This document shows, piece by piece, positions 45,502 through 56,382 of a stretch of DNA of 64,000 bases. The first letter of the stretch is position 1. The number at the start of each line of letters is the position of its first letter. The translations under genes were made by a program, and so were the position numbers. The stretch spans positions 475,501 through 539,500 of the forward strand of contig JAYKKM010000005.1 of the NCBI GenBank assembly GCA_035772405.1. The letters run 5' to 3'. Under the pieces are notes generated by a model. It was not told the DNA's origin. It made no database searches and saw only the letters and a program-made list of their open reading frames with translations. Origin of the DNA: Chrysogorgia sp. JL179-B06. Taxonomy: Eukaryota; Cnidaria; Anthozoa; Scleralcyonacea; Chrysogorgiidae.

Positions 45502-45947
45502 CTCTTTCCCTACGGGCGCAGTTAAAATGGGTCATTGATGACCAGCAAAGTCGTCAATCGAAAAACACGGCACACGGTAACGCAAGATTAAAAATTGAAA
45601 TTCGACAAGCGCCAGGAACATGAAATCCACGCACACGCCAAGTTTGATTTGATTTCATAAACAACTCTGCGATTGGTGGCATTTTGAGTTTTCAAGATGC
45701 TATGCGGGCGTGCAAGATCGCCTTTTCTGGAAAAATGTAAATTTTTCAACCTGATTTATGATAATTAATGCTAATTTATATTAACATAATGTGTTTTGTT
45801 CGGGAAATTTAAAAGAACAAGTAAAAGCCGGTTTATTGGGCTTCCAGAAAATGTATAGCTTTCGCAACAGTTATGGTTATTTCAAGAGATATTAATAGAA
45901 CAACGTGGTCGTTCAATTTTTGATGTTTTTCAGCCGTAGGGAAAGAG
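45502..45947. mobile_element. piggyBac-type MITE, 446 bp, TTAA target
   Basis: CTCTTTCCCTACGG at the left and its exact inverse at the right are each directly flanked by TTAA (45498-45501 and 45948-45951). No transposase. Confidence 0.93.
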
Positions 45948-46319
45948 TTAAGCAGGAATGGCAAAATTGCAACATCATCTATAATATTTTAAAAAGCAAG
46001 AAACAACCTAATTAACAATTAATAATAAATTAGAAAGAAGATCTGACCAAAGTTAATGGATTAACATTAATTATGTGACTTTATTATAAGTCTTTTATTA
46101 AACTATCTTGTTATGCAAAATATATACAGTAGTGATTATTATTATGATATATGGATGATTGCCAAGCTCAAATTCTCATAAATGAATCCCAGACAAATTC
46201 CCAAGCATTTAATTCTAGTAATATAGTGAATGTTGCATATGCAGTGTATATAGCAATCAAAACCAGCATATTGTAACCTCGCGCTCTGATCCGTTATAAG
46301 AGTCTTGATATTATATAGA

Positions 46320-46375
46320 GCATATGTCACAGGCAATCAGAAGGTTACAGGTTCGAGCCCTGTCCTGGGACATTT
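46320..46375 (+). repeat. tRNA-SINE fragment (B-box part)
   Basis: GGCAATCAGAAGGTTACAGGTTCGAGCCC is the B-box half of the family seen in full at 52620 and 52812. Confidence 0.75.
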
Positions 46376-46533
46376 TCTGAGGATTTGGGCTTGACAATCG
46401 CCCATGTATCGTCTGAGCTTGGTACTCTTTGATTTGCCCACATGCATTTTAATTCCATAAAAGAAAAAAAAACTATAACTAATTGACAACCAGTATGCAA
46501 TTTATATTACATGAAGAAATCGTTTGAATAATA

Positions 46534-47623
46534 TGGGGTACCGAATGTCCGAAACCGAAAATTATATTTCTTTATTATATATGTTTTATTATGATAAAAT
46601 TATTTGATATAACATCATTTTTTGTTAAATAATTAAGTTAATGGCAATTCTCATTGTTTAAAATAATTTTTTCTAACTAAAAAATTATTTTATATAATGT
46701 TTTATATAATTTTTCAGTTGTTTTTCAGTTTATAAATGCATATTATATATATAATGCCTATTATATCATATAATATAAATTATATATAATTTACATTATA
46801 TCATTATGTCATATTTATATATTTACATATATATGCATTATGTCATAATGTAAATTATATCATATAATGCATTATATTATGATATAATGTAAATTATAAT
46901 CATATAATTTATATATTATATTATATCGGTGGCGAAGAAACTAACCCCAAAACAACTTAGATCCTAACCCTAGTTAACATATGATTATAATGCATTATAT
47001 ATGTTATGGTTAGGATCTAAGTTGTTTTGGGGTTAGTTTCTTCGCCACCGATAATATCATATAATACATTATATGATATAATTTACATTATATTTATATC
47101 ATATAATGCAAATTATAATATAATGCATTATGAGATATAATGCATTATATCACATTATGCATTATATCATATAATGCATTATATCATATAATTTATATTA
47201 TATGATATAATATGCATTATATGATATAATATGCATTATATGATATAATATGCATTATATTACTGTATATAATATGCATTTATATGATATAATATACATT
47301 TTATGACATAATTATTTGGCTAAAATGTTTATTTGAAACAATTACAGTTGTAGAAAACAAGTATTATATCATAAATAATACGAATACTCAAAAACATTGT
47401 AATTAAATACAATGCAAAACAACTGAAAATTATATAAAACTTTATATAAAATATTTTTTTAGTTAGAAAAATTATTTTAAACAATGAGAATTGCCATTAA
47501 CTTAATTATTTAAAAAAATGATATTATATCAAATAATTTTTGTCATAATAAACATAGAGAAAATATAACAATATAATATAACAAAGAAATGTAATTTTCG
47601 GACATTCGGCACCCCATAAAATA
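46534..47623. mobile_element. 1.1-kb AT-rich palindrome with satellite core
   Basis: TGGGGTACCGAATGTCCGAAA opens and its near inverse closes the element. The arms align for about 230 bases. The core is an array of ATATAATGCATTATATCAT palindromes (46780-47300), itself split by a nested perfect-looking palindrome at 46929-47051 (GGTGGCGAAGAAACTAACCC arm). Confidence 0.9.
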
Positions 47624-48171
47624 ATGCCAAATGTCTGCATAAAAATATGATAACACTTCTAAAACCAAACAAATATCACATAGAACTCACTCTCTGAACT
47701 TGTGCTTTTTCAGCAAGGATTTAAATCCTTAGAAATGCCCTGTTGTTGATTGTTTATATTCATACCTAATCATCATTTACAAATAAAGGTTATTTAAACG
47801 GTAATCTCGATTAATGTTTGTATAACATACCACTTTGTTTCCTAAGACCAGATAAATGTTGGCTTTCTGAGAACGTTTATCAACACAGTCTTTACACCTT
47901 TGGCTTTAGTATCCACATCTCCATTGAAAATAACTTAAAAGACAAAGTGTTTGATACGTGAAAACTATTTGATTTTGTATTGATATAGCTGCTTCAATCA
48001 AACATTCAAACATTCGTTTAGTACAGCGTCAGACTTACCTTCGTCTTCGAACTTTGCTGAAAGCCTGAAATAGCATCACTGTAGAACGGGATGTACTAAC
48101 CGTAGAAAATTCGCATCAAATTCACTCCTCGTAAAGAATCCGCCATTTTGAAAATATATTGGCAATCGTCC
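47624..48171. other. Element interior, no gene
   Basis: AT-rich sequence without structure that I can recognise. 47980-48150 is the unique subterminal block before the right array. Confidence 0.5.
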
Positions 48172-48360
48172 CAGTTACCCCAAACGCATGGGGTAATTTT
48201 TACCCCCGTAATCCCAATTGCAAAACTACCCTCCGTTACCCCCAACAAAGGGGTAAATATTTGGACATATTGCCCCAGATCTTGGGGTAGTTTTTACCCC
48301 CTGAAAAGTCACCCCATCCACTTTGAACATTTTACCCCAAAAATGGGGTAATTTTTACTC
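48172..48360. repeat. Right array of TTACCCC/GGGGTAA palindromes
   Basis: Seven or eight units such as TTACCCCAAACGCATGGGGTAA. It mirrors the left array of the same element. Confidence 0.92.
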
Positions 48361-48376
48361 CTTGAAATTTACAGTG

Positions 48377-48805
48377 CAGAGCATCAATAAGAACAAAAAA
48401 ACATTGCGATATTTGTTAACTATACATGGAGATATATTTTATTGGAATGAAAATGATCATCTTACTTTGCACATCAAAGCGCTTTCATGCATTCTATAAC
48501 GGTTCGCCAACGCAATGAGATCAAGGCAAAATATATCCTGATGTAAACACTGAAAAATATTTCTAGAAAAACATTTTGAATTAACCTTGTATGAATATCG
48601 CGTACTATTATAAAATAACAAGTTAGGAAATTGGGGAGTTATAACTCTTCTTTTATTATAAAAAATCCCATTATGAAAACCTATCATACTCGCTTTAGAT
48701 AGTTGGCCAGGCTGAAGCAATCAGACCAACTATAGTCAAATCTATTTGTAAACGTTTCATCTGTGGAATAGGAATCTACTTTACATATAACACTGAACTT
48801 TCGAA
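48377..48805. repeat. Tandem-duplication copy 1, middle block
   Basis: It matches 49822-50296 base for base apart from scattered changes and short indels (GAGCATCAATAAGAAC through GGGCAGTTGTTGT-type end). Confidence 0.92.
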
Positions 48806-49020
48806 TGCTATTAAAGAGCAGTTGTTGTGAGTGCTTATTTATTGTTTATTTGTTTATTAACTTTACAACCAAGCAAAAATGCAAAATAATTAATAGAACG
48901 GTTAAAAATAAAAAAACAAAAACGGAGCAGTTTTGAACATAAGTGAAGAACATAAGAACAGTCTTGACTTGTCTGTTTACGTGCGAAGAAACATCTTTGT
49001 GTTAAGATATTTTGTTCGAT

Positions 49021-49170
49021 ATAATAAAACACCTATTGGATTCATCTTCGCGCAATATTACAAAATATTTAAGTCTCGACTTGCAATATTAGGCTCGACC
49101 TTCGGTCTCGCCCAATATTGAATTCTCGACTTAAATATTTTGTAATATTGGGCTCAGAGGAATCCAATAA
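49021..49170. repeat. Imperfect hairpin in copy 1 only
   Basis: CAATATTACAAAATATTTAAGTC pairs with GACTTAAATATTTTGTAATATTG, and CCTATTGGATTC with GGAATCCAATAAG. It is absent from copy 2. Confidence 0.85.
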
Positions 49171-49667
49171 GTAATAATGTACGTATATGAGCAACCTTAC
49201 TTGTTAATGCGAATGTAGCTAGCCAATTAGGTTACGTGCAGATAAATGACATATTGTATCTCCGAACTAAAGACGATTTGCTGTATATATATAGACTTTA
49301 TCTTTCCTGAATTAAATTTTCGGAATAAAAAACCGCTTCGAAGGAAAGTTATTGACCTCTTTCTGCAGATTTAAACACCAAATTAATGGGAAACTTTTTT
49401 CACTACAATAAATTCGGAATGTCAATACTCATAATCTAATCAACAAGACATTACGATTATTGCTATATGACCCACAGCTATAATTGAAGCTTGTGTAATC
49501 GAATTGCATATATTGGGATAAAGATTAAAATGGTAAAAATCATTAAAATTATAAATTTTCCTAACCAGTGGCATAAGAGAAAGCTATACAAATGAAAATG
49601 GTTATGTTTTTTCTACAGATATACTTCTGATTATGGCTTTCAAATTTAACATCTGTCTGGTGTAGAA
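49171..49667 (+). pseudogene. Truncated duplicate of the secreted peptide gene
   Basis: The promoter and leader match 50745-51200. The acceptor-like TTTTTTCTACAG and the ATG are kept (ATG at 49633). The signal-peptide frame then gives ten residues, MAFKFNICLV, before the duplication joint, where a TAG follows at once. The propeptide and cysteine-rich exons are absent, so no mature peptide can be made. Confidence 0.85.
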
Positions 49668-49669
49668 TA

Positions 49670-51200
49670 CGCTAATTGACAAACTCGAGCTTTGGAAAGG
49701 TCTCAGACCATTACGCAAACAATGAAATATTTTGTAAATATGCCTTTAATATGCATTGTTTGAAAATATAGCACTAAGATCAACCTAACATTCTCACCTG
49801 TTAATTCTGCGAACGGAACTACAGAGCATCAATAAGAACAAAAAAACATTGCGATATTTGTTAACTATACATGGAGATATATTTTTATTGGAATGAAAAT
49901 CATCACCTTATTTTTCACATCAAAGCGTATTCATGCATTTTAACACGTAGATTCTATAACGGTTCGCCAACGCAATGAGATCAAGGCAAAATATATCCCC
50001 AGATGTAAACACTGAAAAATATTTCAGGAAAAAACATTTTGAATTACCCTTGTATGAATATCGCGTACTATTATAACATAACAAGTTAGGAAATTGGGGA
50101 GTTATAACTCTCCTTTTATTTTAAAAAATCCCATTATGAAAATCCCTTTATTATACTCGCTTTAGATAGTTGGCCAGGCTGAAGCAATCAGACCAACTAT
50201 AGTCAAATCTATTTGTAAACGTTTCGTCTGTGGAATAGGAATATACTTTACATATAACACTGAACTTTCGAATGCTATTCAAGGGCAGTTGTTGTTAGTG
50301 GATTGTTTTGATAAGCTTGAGCGGTTCATTTGTGGTACGATCAAGGTTAAACCCCTCCGGATCCCGTAGAGAATATTCTTTGTCTTTTAATTATTGCTGG
50401 TAAATAAAAGAATCTTTTAATCAACCTACGTATGAAACTCAACTATGCATGAAGTTGACTTCACAAACAGCTAAATATAAAATGATGTGAATTTGTCACG
50501 AGTGCATCAAGTTGAGAAGAGATAGGGAGCGAAACTACAAATCATTACTGGTACGTATTTTTTCTCATTTAATAACGCTAGAAAATTCACACTGGTTAAT
50601 ATCATAGCTAAGTTGGTGAGTATAAGAGAGAATGGATTATCTGAAACGTTGAGTTGGTATTTTCTGCCCGAATAGATATGCATGATATGCTATATAGATA
50701 TGATAGATATGCATGTGTTATGCACAGAGATATATTCTAATATACGTATATGAGCAACCTTACTTGTTAATTCGAATGTAGCTAGCCAATTAGGTTACGT
50801 GCAGATAAATGACATATTGTATCCCCGAACTAAAGACGATTTGCTGTAGACTTTATCTTTCCTGAATTAAATTTTCGGAATAAAAAACCGCTTCGATGGA
50901 AAGTTATTGACCTCTTTCTGCAGATTTAAACACCAAATTAATGGCAAACTTTTTTCACTACAATAAATTCGGAATGTCAATACTGATAAATCTAATCAAC
51001 AAGACATTTCGATTATTGCTATATGACCCACAGCTATAATTGAAGCTTGTGTAATCGAATTGCCATTGGGATAAAGATTAAAATGGTAAAAATCATTAAA
51101 ATTATAAATTTGCCTAACCAGTGGCATAAGAGAAAGCTACAAATGAAAATGGATTATGTTTTTTCTACAGATATACTTCTGATAATGGCTTTCAAATTTA
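49670..51200. repeat. Tandem-duplication copy 2 (carries empty sites)
   Basis: It comprises 49682-49749 (matching 20266-20336), 49750-50296 (matching 43051-43127 plus 48378-48805) and 50740-51200 (matching 49165-49660). Net unit length is about 1.5 kb in both copies once copy 1's inserts are removed. Confidence 0.88.
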
Positions 51201-53349
51201 ACATCTGTCTGGTGCTGCTGGTTGTGATTCCAGCTGTAGTCCTGGGACGTCCGTCCGATGTAGAAGGACGCAGGAATAGTCAGCTGAGAGAAAATTATGA
51301 AATGTTATTCAGGCGTAAGTTCTCATATCTGTCTGTAAAGCCATTAATATAATAATGTGTTTTGGATCGCTTAAACTGAGTAAGAATATTGCTATAACAT
51401 ATATGCTGAAAATTGAATTATTTACTTTTATTTACAGGTAATGTTAACCAGTGCATCAATAATGGCGGCGTCTGTGTCCCCCCCATGAAGATCCGATGCC
51501 TTTATGAGTGCAGCCAATATTCCTGCAATGATGTGCGTTCCAAATGCTGCAACTGGTATGAAATATATAAATTCAGTTTATAACATACTAATTTCTAGAT
51601 TTTAATATTTTTGCAGAGGGTTGAGTTCTTATGAAAATAAGTGCTGGATATAGTCACTAAAGAAGATAGCCATACTGAAGATTTTTGTAACAGGCTCTTT
51701 TACTTTCACAGATTGTAATACAGCATATCTATGTTATAGCTCCTTTAATGTCTATTTTTCACGATTGTTACGCTGTTCATCCGGTTTAATATAAAAACTC
51801 ACAGATGTCATATGCGGACGAAAGCGTCGAAAAGTTTCTTTACCTGAATGCTAGTTTTGTTGGACATGAGTATATAATTATCTGCACGGTCATACATGTA
51901 GTTCGATACACAGATCCTCTGAGAGCTGTCAGGAATATCTTTATATTATGTTGCGTAAAATGTGCAGGAATATTTTATTTATTTAAAGTAAATTTGTGGC
52001 ATTGGAATTATTGAGAAAGCAAAGAAAGTGAAAGAACAATTGGCAAATGAGTGTGTAAAACAATGCGATGTACAACAAGGCGCAGTTGCAGGTAGAACAA
52101 ACTTTATAAAACCTTGAATATGGACCCCTAATTATGGACGCGAATTAGAATGAAAGTCCACTTGTCAGACTTTAGAACGCAATCATTTGACCCCCGAATT
52201 TCTTTAGCTACTCCATTCCTGTCCATCATTGTTATGATCTTCTGGTTGGCAGCATATAGTAACGCACATTTTTCTTTATGGAAGCTGTCATATTAGTAAT
52301 AATTGGGATAGAATTGAGTGCGAAGGCTTAGGATTGATTTGTATTTAACAGTCTGTACTTAACCGAAAATACTACACCGCTTTACTAACAATTATTAGCT
52401 TATAGACTTGTAATTAAAATTAGTATAGTTAAATTGCGAATAATATTCTGAAAATAGTTGTAATAAGACATCAAGAATGGTGAATAAATTTATGGCTTCT
52501 TTAAATAGAGAATAATACATGGTGGGCGGAAATATGAACTAATTATTTCGAGTTAACTATAATTTCGAGTTAATATACACAATGTTGTAGTGAATGTGGG
52601 AGAGCTCATATCCTCATATATCAAAATGATTCTGAGTCCCAAACGGAATCGGACCTGTAACCTTCTGATTACCGGCGAGACGCTCTAACCATTGAGCTAA
52701 CGAATGTGTATATTAACGCATCCAAGCATTAGCGATATATAGTGACTGCCGCATAGGCAGTACATATATCAATTGAACCAGTATATCATTGTAACCTTCG
52801 CTCTCCATCTGAGTCTCGTTAGCTCAATGGTTAGACTTAGAGCCTCACCGGCAATCAGAAGGTTACAGGTTCGATTCCCATGTACTGGACTCAGAATCAT
52901 TTTTCTGAAGATATGAGCTTAACGATTGTTAACGTATCGTCTTTATTTCGAGTGTTGACCAGGATATCGAACGAGTGAGATATCCTGGTCAACACGAGAA
53001 ACAAATTTCATATTTCCAAGCTTCCATGTATTTTTTTGTTTATTATATAATCAACCAAATAGAGCACAAGAGATTTTACAAACATTTTAAAACACGATAA
53101 TCAACACATGTGTGATTACCATAAATAATCGCACGTGTGTGATTATCAGTTTTATTAGTGGCGGAACCATCAATAAAACTCTGTCTATTATATAATAAGA
53201 AGCGCTAATTTGCAATTTTAGAAATAGGTTAGAAATTTCAGAAATATGATTACAGAAATAGCTGGGAATAGAATTATGATATGTTATATCTTAGAAATTA
53301 TTGTTTTATTCTTTTTTTCAGCCCTGAAGGACCATCTTCAAATGCTTAA
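51185..53349 (+). CDS. Secreted cysteine-rich peptide precursor (defensin- or toxin-like), 3 exons, 91 aa
   Basis: Coding exons are 51185-51314, 51438-51555 and 53322-53349. Introns have GTAAGT/TTACAG and GTATGA/TTTTCAG borders and the phases agree. Residues 1-21 (MAFKFNICLVLLVVIPAVVLG) are a signal peptide. About 23 propeptide residues follow, ending in a dibasic Arg-Arg formed across the first splice. The predicted mature part is 47 residues with eight cysteines spaced C-x6-C-x7-C-x3-C-x4-C-x6-CC-x-C, the last cysteine being created at the second splice. Secreted eight-cysteine peptides of this size are usually antimicrobial peptides or venom components. The framework is not one I can name; the CC near the end recalls defensins. 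An acceptor-like TTTTTTCTACAG 15 bases before the ATG suggests a 5' non-coding exon. A truncated duplicate lies upstream. Confidence 0.8.
51560..52600. other. Second intron of the peptide gene, first part
   Basis: No other gene is evident. A 69-codon frame at 51805-52014 has no domain. Confidence 0.6.
52612..52700 (-). repeat. tRNA-derived SINE, minus orientation
   Basis: On the minus strand, GTTAGCTCAATGGTTAGAGC (A box) is followed by AGAAGGTTACAGGTCCGATTCC (B box) and ACTCAGAATCATTTTGA. Confidence 0.85.
52812..52920 (+). repeat. tRNA-derived SINE, plus orientation
   Basis: It has GTTAGCTCAATGGTTAGACT and GAAGGTTACAGGTTCGATTCC with the same tail as the copy at 52612. The two face each other across about 110 bases inside the second intron. 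Confidence 0.88.
52952..52995. repeat. Perfect 17-bp inverted repeat
   Basis: GTGTTGACCAGGATATC and its inverse surround a 10-base loop. Confidence 0.92.
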
Positions 53350-53936
53350 TGAAAGTTACAGTATCGCAATTGTTGTTTTTAATGTTAAGTTAGCAGTGCA
53401 ATAAATCATGATACAAAACATCAAACGTTTCTTAATATTGTTCCCTAATATATATTTACTATTGTTTCTGAAAGGAATTTCTGCCCCTTTAATTTCTGGG
53501 AGTTAACGTTTTGGTGGTACGTAATTATTGCTCTTTCTTGTGGTGTAAATTTTACTACGTGTGCCAGCTCCATGTCTTAGATAATATTCCAAGATATATG
53601 GCGGAATAATGGCGGATTTATCAAATTACGACTTTATCATGTTCATTTATTTTGCTAATCGATATCTGATAAAAGGAAATTGTTATCAAATACTTTCTCA
53701 TACAATAATTTATACAGTTATGTAGAATAAACTAATTAATATTGCCAATAATTTAAATTCTGTGCAGTATTATGCTGTGAAGTCATAGCGGATTTAAAGT
53801 ACATGAAACACGTCGCGCGAGGAAGTGAAAACTTGTCGCGGAATATATAATTTTCGTTTGTCTTTATTATTAGTTCCTTTGCCCACAATAACATTTTTCC
53901 CCCCTTTTATATCCCCGTGTGGAATTTTCTCCATCC

Positions 53937-54351
53937 GTGGCAAATCGCTTCCAAGGCCGAATCCGCGGTACCACAGCGGTTTAACACAAACATATTGATG
54001 AATATTAAATCACATCGTCTAAACTACAAGTATAATATTTGGCATTTCACTCGATTATGCAGCATGTTTTAGGTGTTTATACTGAAGGAAAATTTGTGCA
54101 TGTTTAGTAAAATACAACATCAAGGCCTTCCCCAGTGGAATTGAACCCGAGATCCTGTAACAGTCCTAATACATAATATTAACCCTAATACTAACTCTAA
54201 TACTGCTAACCCTAATACTATCTCTAATATAACCCTTTGCTAACCCTTCAGACAATGGTTGTGATTGTGACGTGCATGATCAACACTTTTGTGTTAAACC
54301 GCTGTAGTAACCGCAGATTCGGCCTCCTCTTACGCCAGTGGCAAATCGTTT
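53937..54351. mobile_element. Terminal-inverted-repeat element with SINE and CTAATACT repeats inside
   Basis: TGGCAAATCGCTTCCAAGGC...CAGCGGTTTAACACAA at the left returns inverted at 54289-54351. Inside are a diverged relative of the 4161 array (54030-54160) and CCCTAATACTAACTCTAATA repeats (54165-54235). Confidence 0.75.
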
Positions 54352-55370
54352 TCGGGTCATGCAACCGGGCATGTAACGGAAGGGTACTGGGGAGCATTCT
54401 TTCATTAAATAAAACTTTTGATAAAAGATAGGTGCGCCTCCAACGGTGTTAAATGTGGTTTTGACTATCGTACCAGAGTAAATTCAGATACCGCATAGGG
54501 CTATGCGTTGGATGACGTAAATATGACACTTAAAAACGGGTGTACCCATTTTTTATAAGAAATATGCGAAGTATGAGTATGTGGCGTGTATCAACAGTAG
54601 GAGTAGATAGGGCTTATGAATAATGTGAGATGGTGTATGTTTTCGGGATATATATGTGTGGATAACGAATGTCGGTAATAATTAAAGAGCACAGCAAGTG
54701 TCGCCGTGACGCATTGCACGCTCGGTCGGCCATTTTTCGAAGCACGAAATCCTTGGTGAACTCATCCGTAAATATCTTGTCAACTCATTTTGTCTTTTAA
54801 TTCAAAGAAGATATACCTTCGAAGTAATTATTTCTGAATTTTCACAAAATTCAACGTTTTGTGGACTTTCGTTTCGAATTATTTCAGCCTTGGCTGACGC
54901 GAAGCATGGAAGATCAAGTGACGAGGTTCAAACAAAAAAATCAGCTTTCGGGTCGACGTATTTGGATTGTGAATAAATAAGAAAGCCTCTATAGGATTTT
55001 CTGAGAAGACTCGGCAAATTTGCGGATTATTTACCACGTGAAGTTGGCAAAGAAACACTTCGTTATGGTACGAAAAGTGATAAACACGAACGCGCAATGC
55101 ACGATCATCCATGCTCTCGCGTCTCGTTGGCTATGAGCTCATATCATGGCCGTGGCAAAAAAGAATTGAAAAAGAATTGAAAAATTCACAGAAACATCGA
55201 TAAAAAAGCCTCTATTCCTGTCCGAAGATAATGAGTTTTCCAGAAAATTTCTAGCAGAAATCGCTAGAAATGCGATTATAGAACTTCAACTTAAAAAACT
55301 TAAGTTTTAGCGCGAGTTAAACGTGTTATAAATACGAATCCGCAATAATACCCTATCTCGCCTTTTCTAC
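54352..55370. other. Intergenic DNA, no gene
   Basis: A minus-strand frame of 77 codons at 54879-55112 has no domain, and no repeats are obvious. Confidence 0.5.
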
Positions 55371-55374
55371 CCAA

Positions 55375-56240
55375 CCCCACCCCTAGAGTTTCTTTCCCCG
55401 TCCATGGTCCCCAGTGCCTAGACCGCTCTGTCGATAACAAATCCTAAAAAGTCGGTTCGTCGTACGTAGATTTTGAACGTTATCTCGGCCAATATTTACT
55501 CGATTTCAATTCTGAAAACAGTTTTGGAATTACCGAGTCTAAATACATAACATACCTGTCTCTTATATTACAAGAACGTGTATACCCTTCGTAAAAATGA
55601 TTTATGTTCTTAGAAATTATTAGGCAATCAGCCAACCCGGCCCAGCCACCTCATCGAGTATTATTATAGCTCGCCTGCATTATTGTTATACCCGTGGCGT
55701 CCTTGTCTGCGTCCGGGCCAAAGATGTTACATTTAAGATGTTGCATTTTCATTGCGTTTAGCATTGAACCAGGCGTATATACCCCACAACATAACAAGTT
55801 TTCTCCCGAGCGTTCACTATTGCACATTGGTAAACTGTTAAGTAGTCCTTGTAATACTGATCATTGGCGAAGCAGGCCATAACAACTGGTCATGATATGT
55901 AAAATCTATGATGAATTACATATTATTTAAAATTCAGAAATATATTGTTTTCAAAATATGCAGATGATTATAATTTAGCATAATGCTATGGCCAGCCGCT
56001 AACTGATATCTCAGATACCAGGAGCGATTATATAGAATATCCGTCAACTTTTAACTTAAATTTAATGACATAAATCAAGAATGTGAAATCGTATTTATAA
56101 ATTACTTTTAGCTAAACCTAGAGTAATGTATTTTTAAAGAACGAAGCAATTCTATTATGATAATTTTCAACAATTTGACATGGTTTAATGACAATTTAAT
56201 AGTAAGCGTTATTGGTATTCTGTTCCTACTAACCCTATAT
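55375..56240. repeat. Dispersed repeat, inverted relative of 10.8-12.0 and 17.7-17.9 kb
   Basis: The blocks match in reverse order and orientation. Here they are contiguous, so this copy shows the older arrangement, without the 11031 MITE and without the 12-17.7 kb material. Confidence 0.8.
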
Positions 56241-56246
56241 AGCGGC

Positions 56247-56381
56247 TCTTACTTCGTGTACCGGTCGTTCTTTATTTTTGTCCTGGACTTGTCCAATTCA
56301 TCAATTATAATTAACCTATCATACAGTGATAACTAACATTTTACTGCATGCAAATTTCTGTGTGCGGTACACGAAGTAAGA
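56247..56381. mobile_element. MITE, 135 bp, CTTACTTCGTGTACCG family
   Basis: CTTACTTCGTGTACCGG and inverted GCGGTACACGAAGTAAG bound the element. A TTTATTTTTGTCCTGGACTT core is shared with the 10661 copy. Confidence 0.88.
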
Positions 56382-56382
56382 T

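Larger units (their letters stand above)
43129..48376. mobile_element. 5,248-bp CACTA-like non-autonomous element with empty site
   Basis: The ends are CACTGTAAATTT and inverted AAATTTACAGTG, with CA on both outer sides (43127-43128 and 48377-48378). The paralogous copy 2 (49822-49823) has one CA and no insert. Both ends carry arrays of GGGGTAA...TTACCCC palindromes. There is no coding frame, and the interior contains several MITEs. Confidence 0.92.

Noticed and set aside
54165..54235. CCCTAATACT runs as a possible interstitial telomere
   Set aside because: The words vary in length and sequence, and lie within a short inverted-repeat element.
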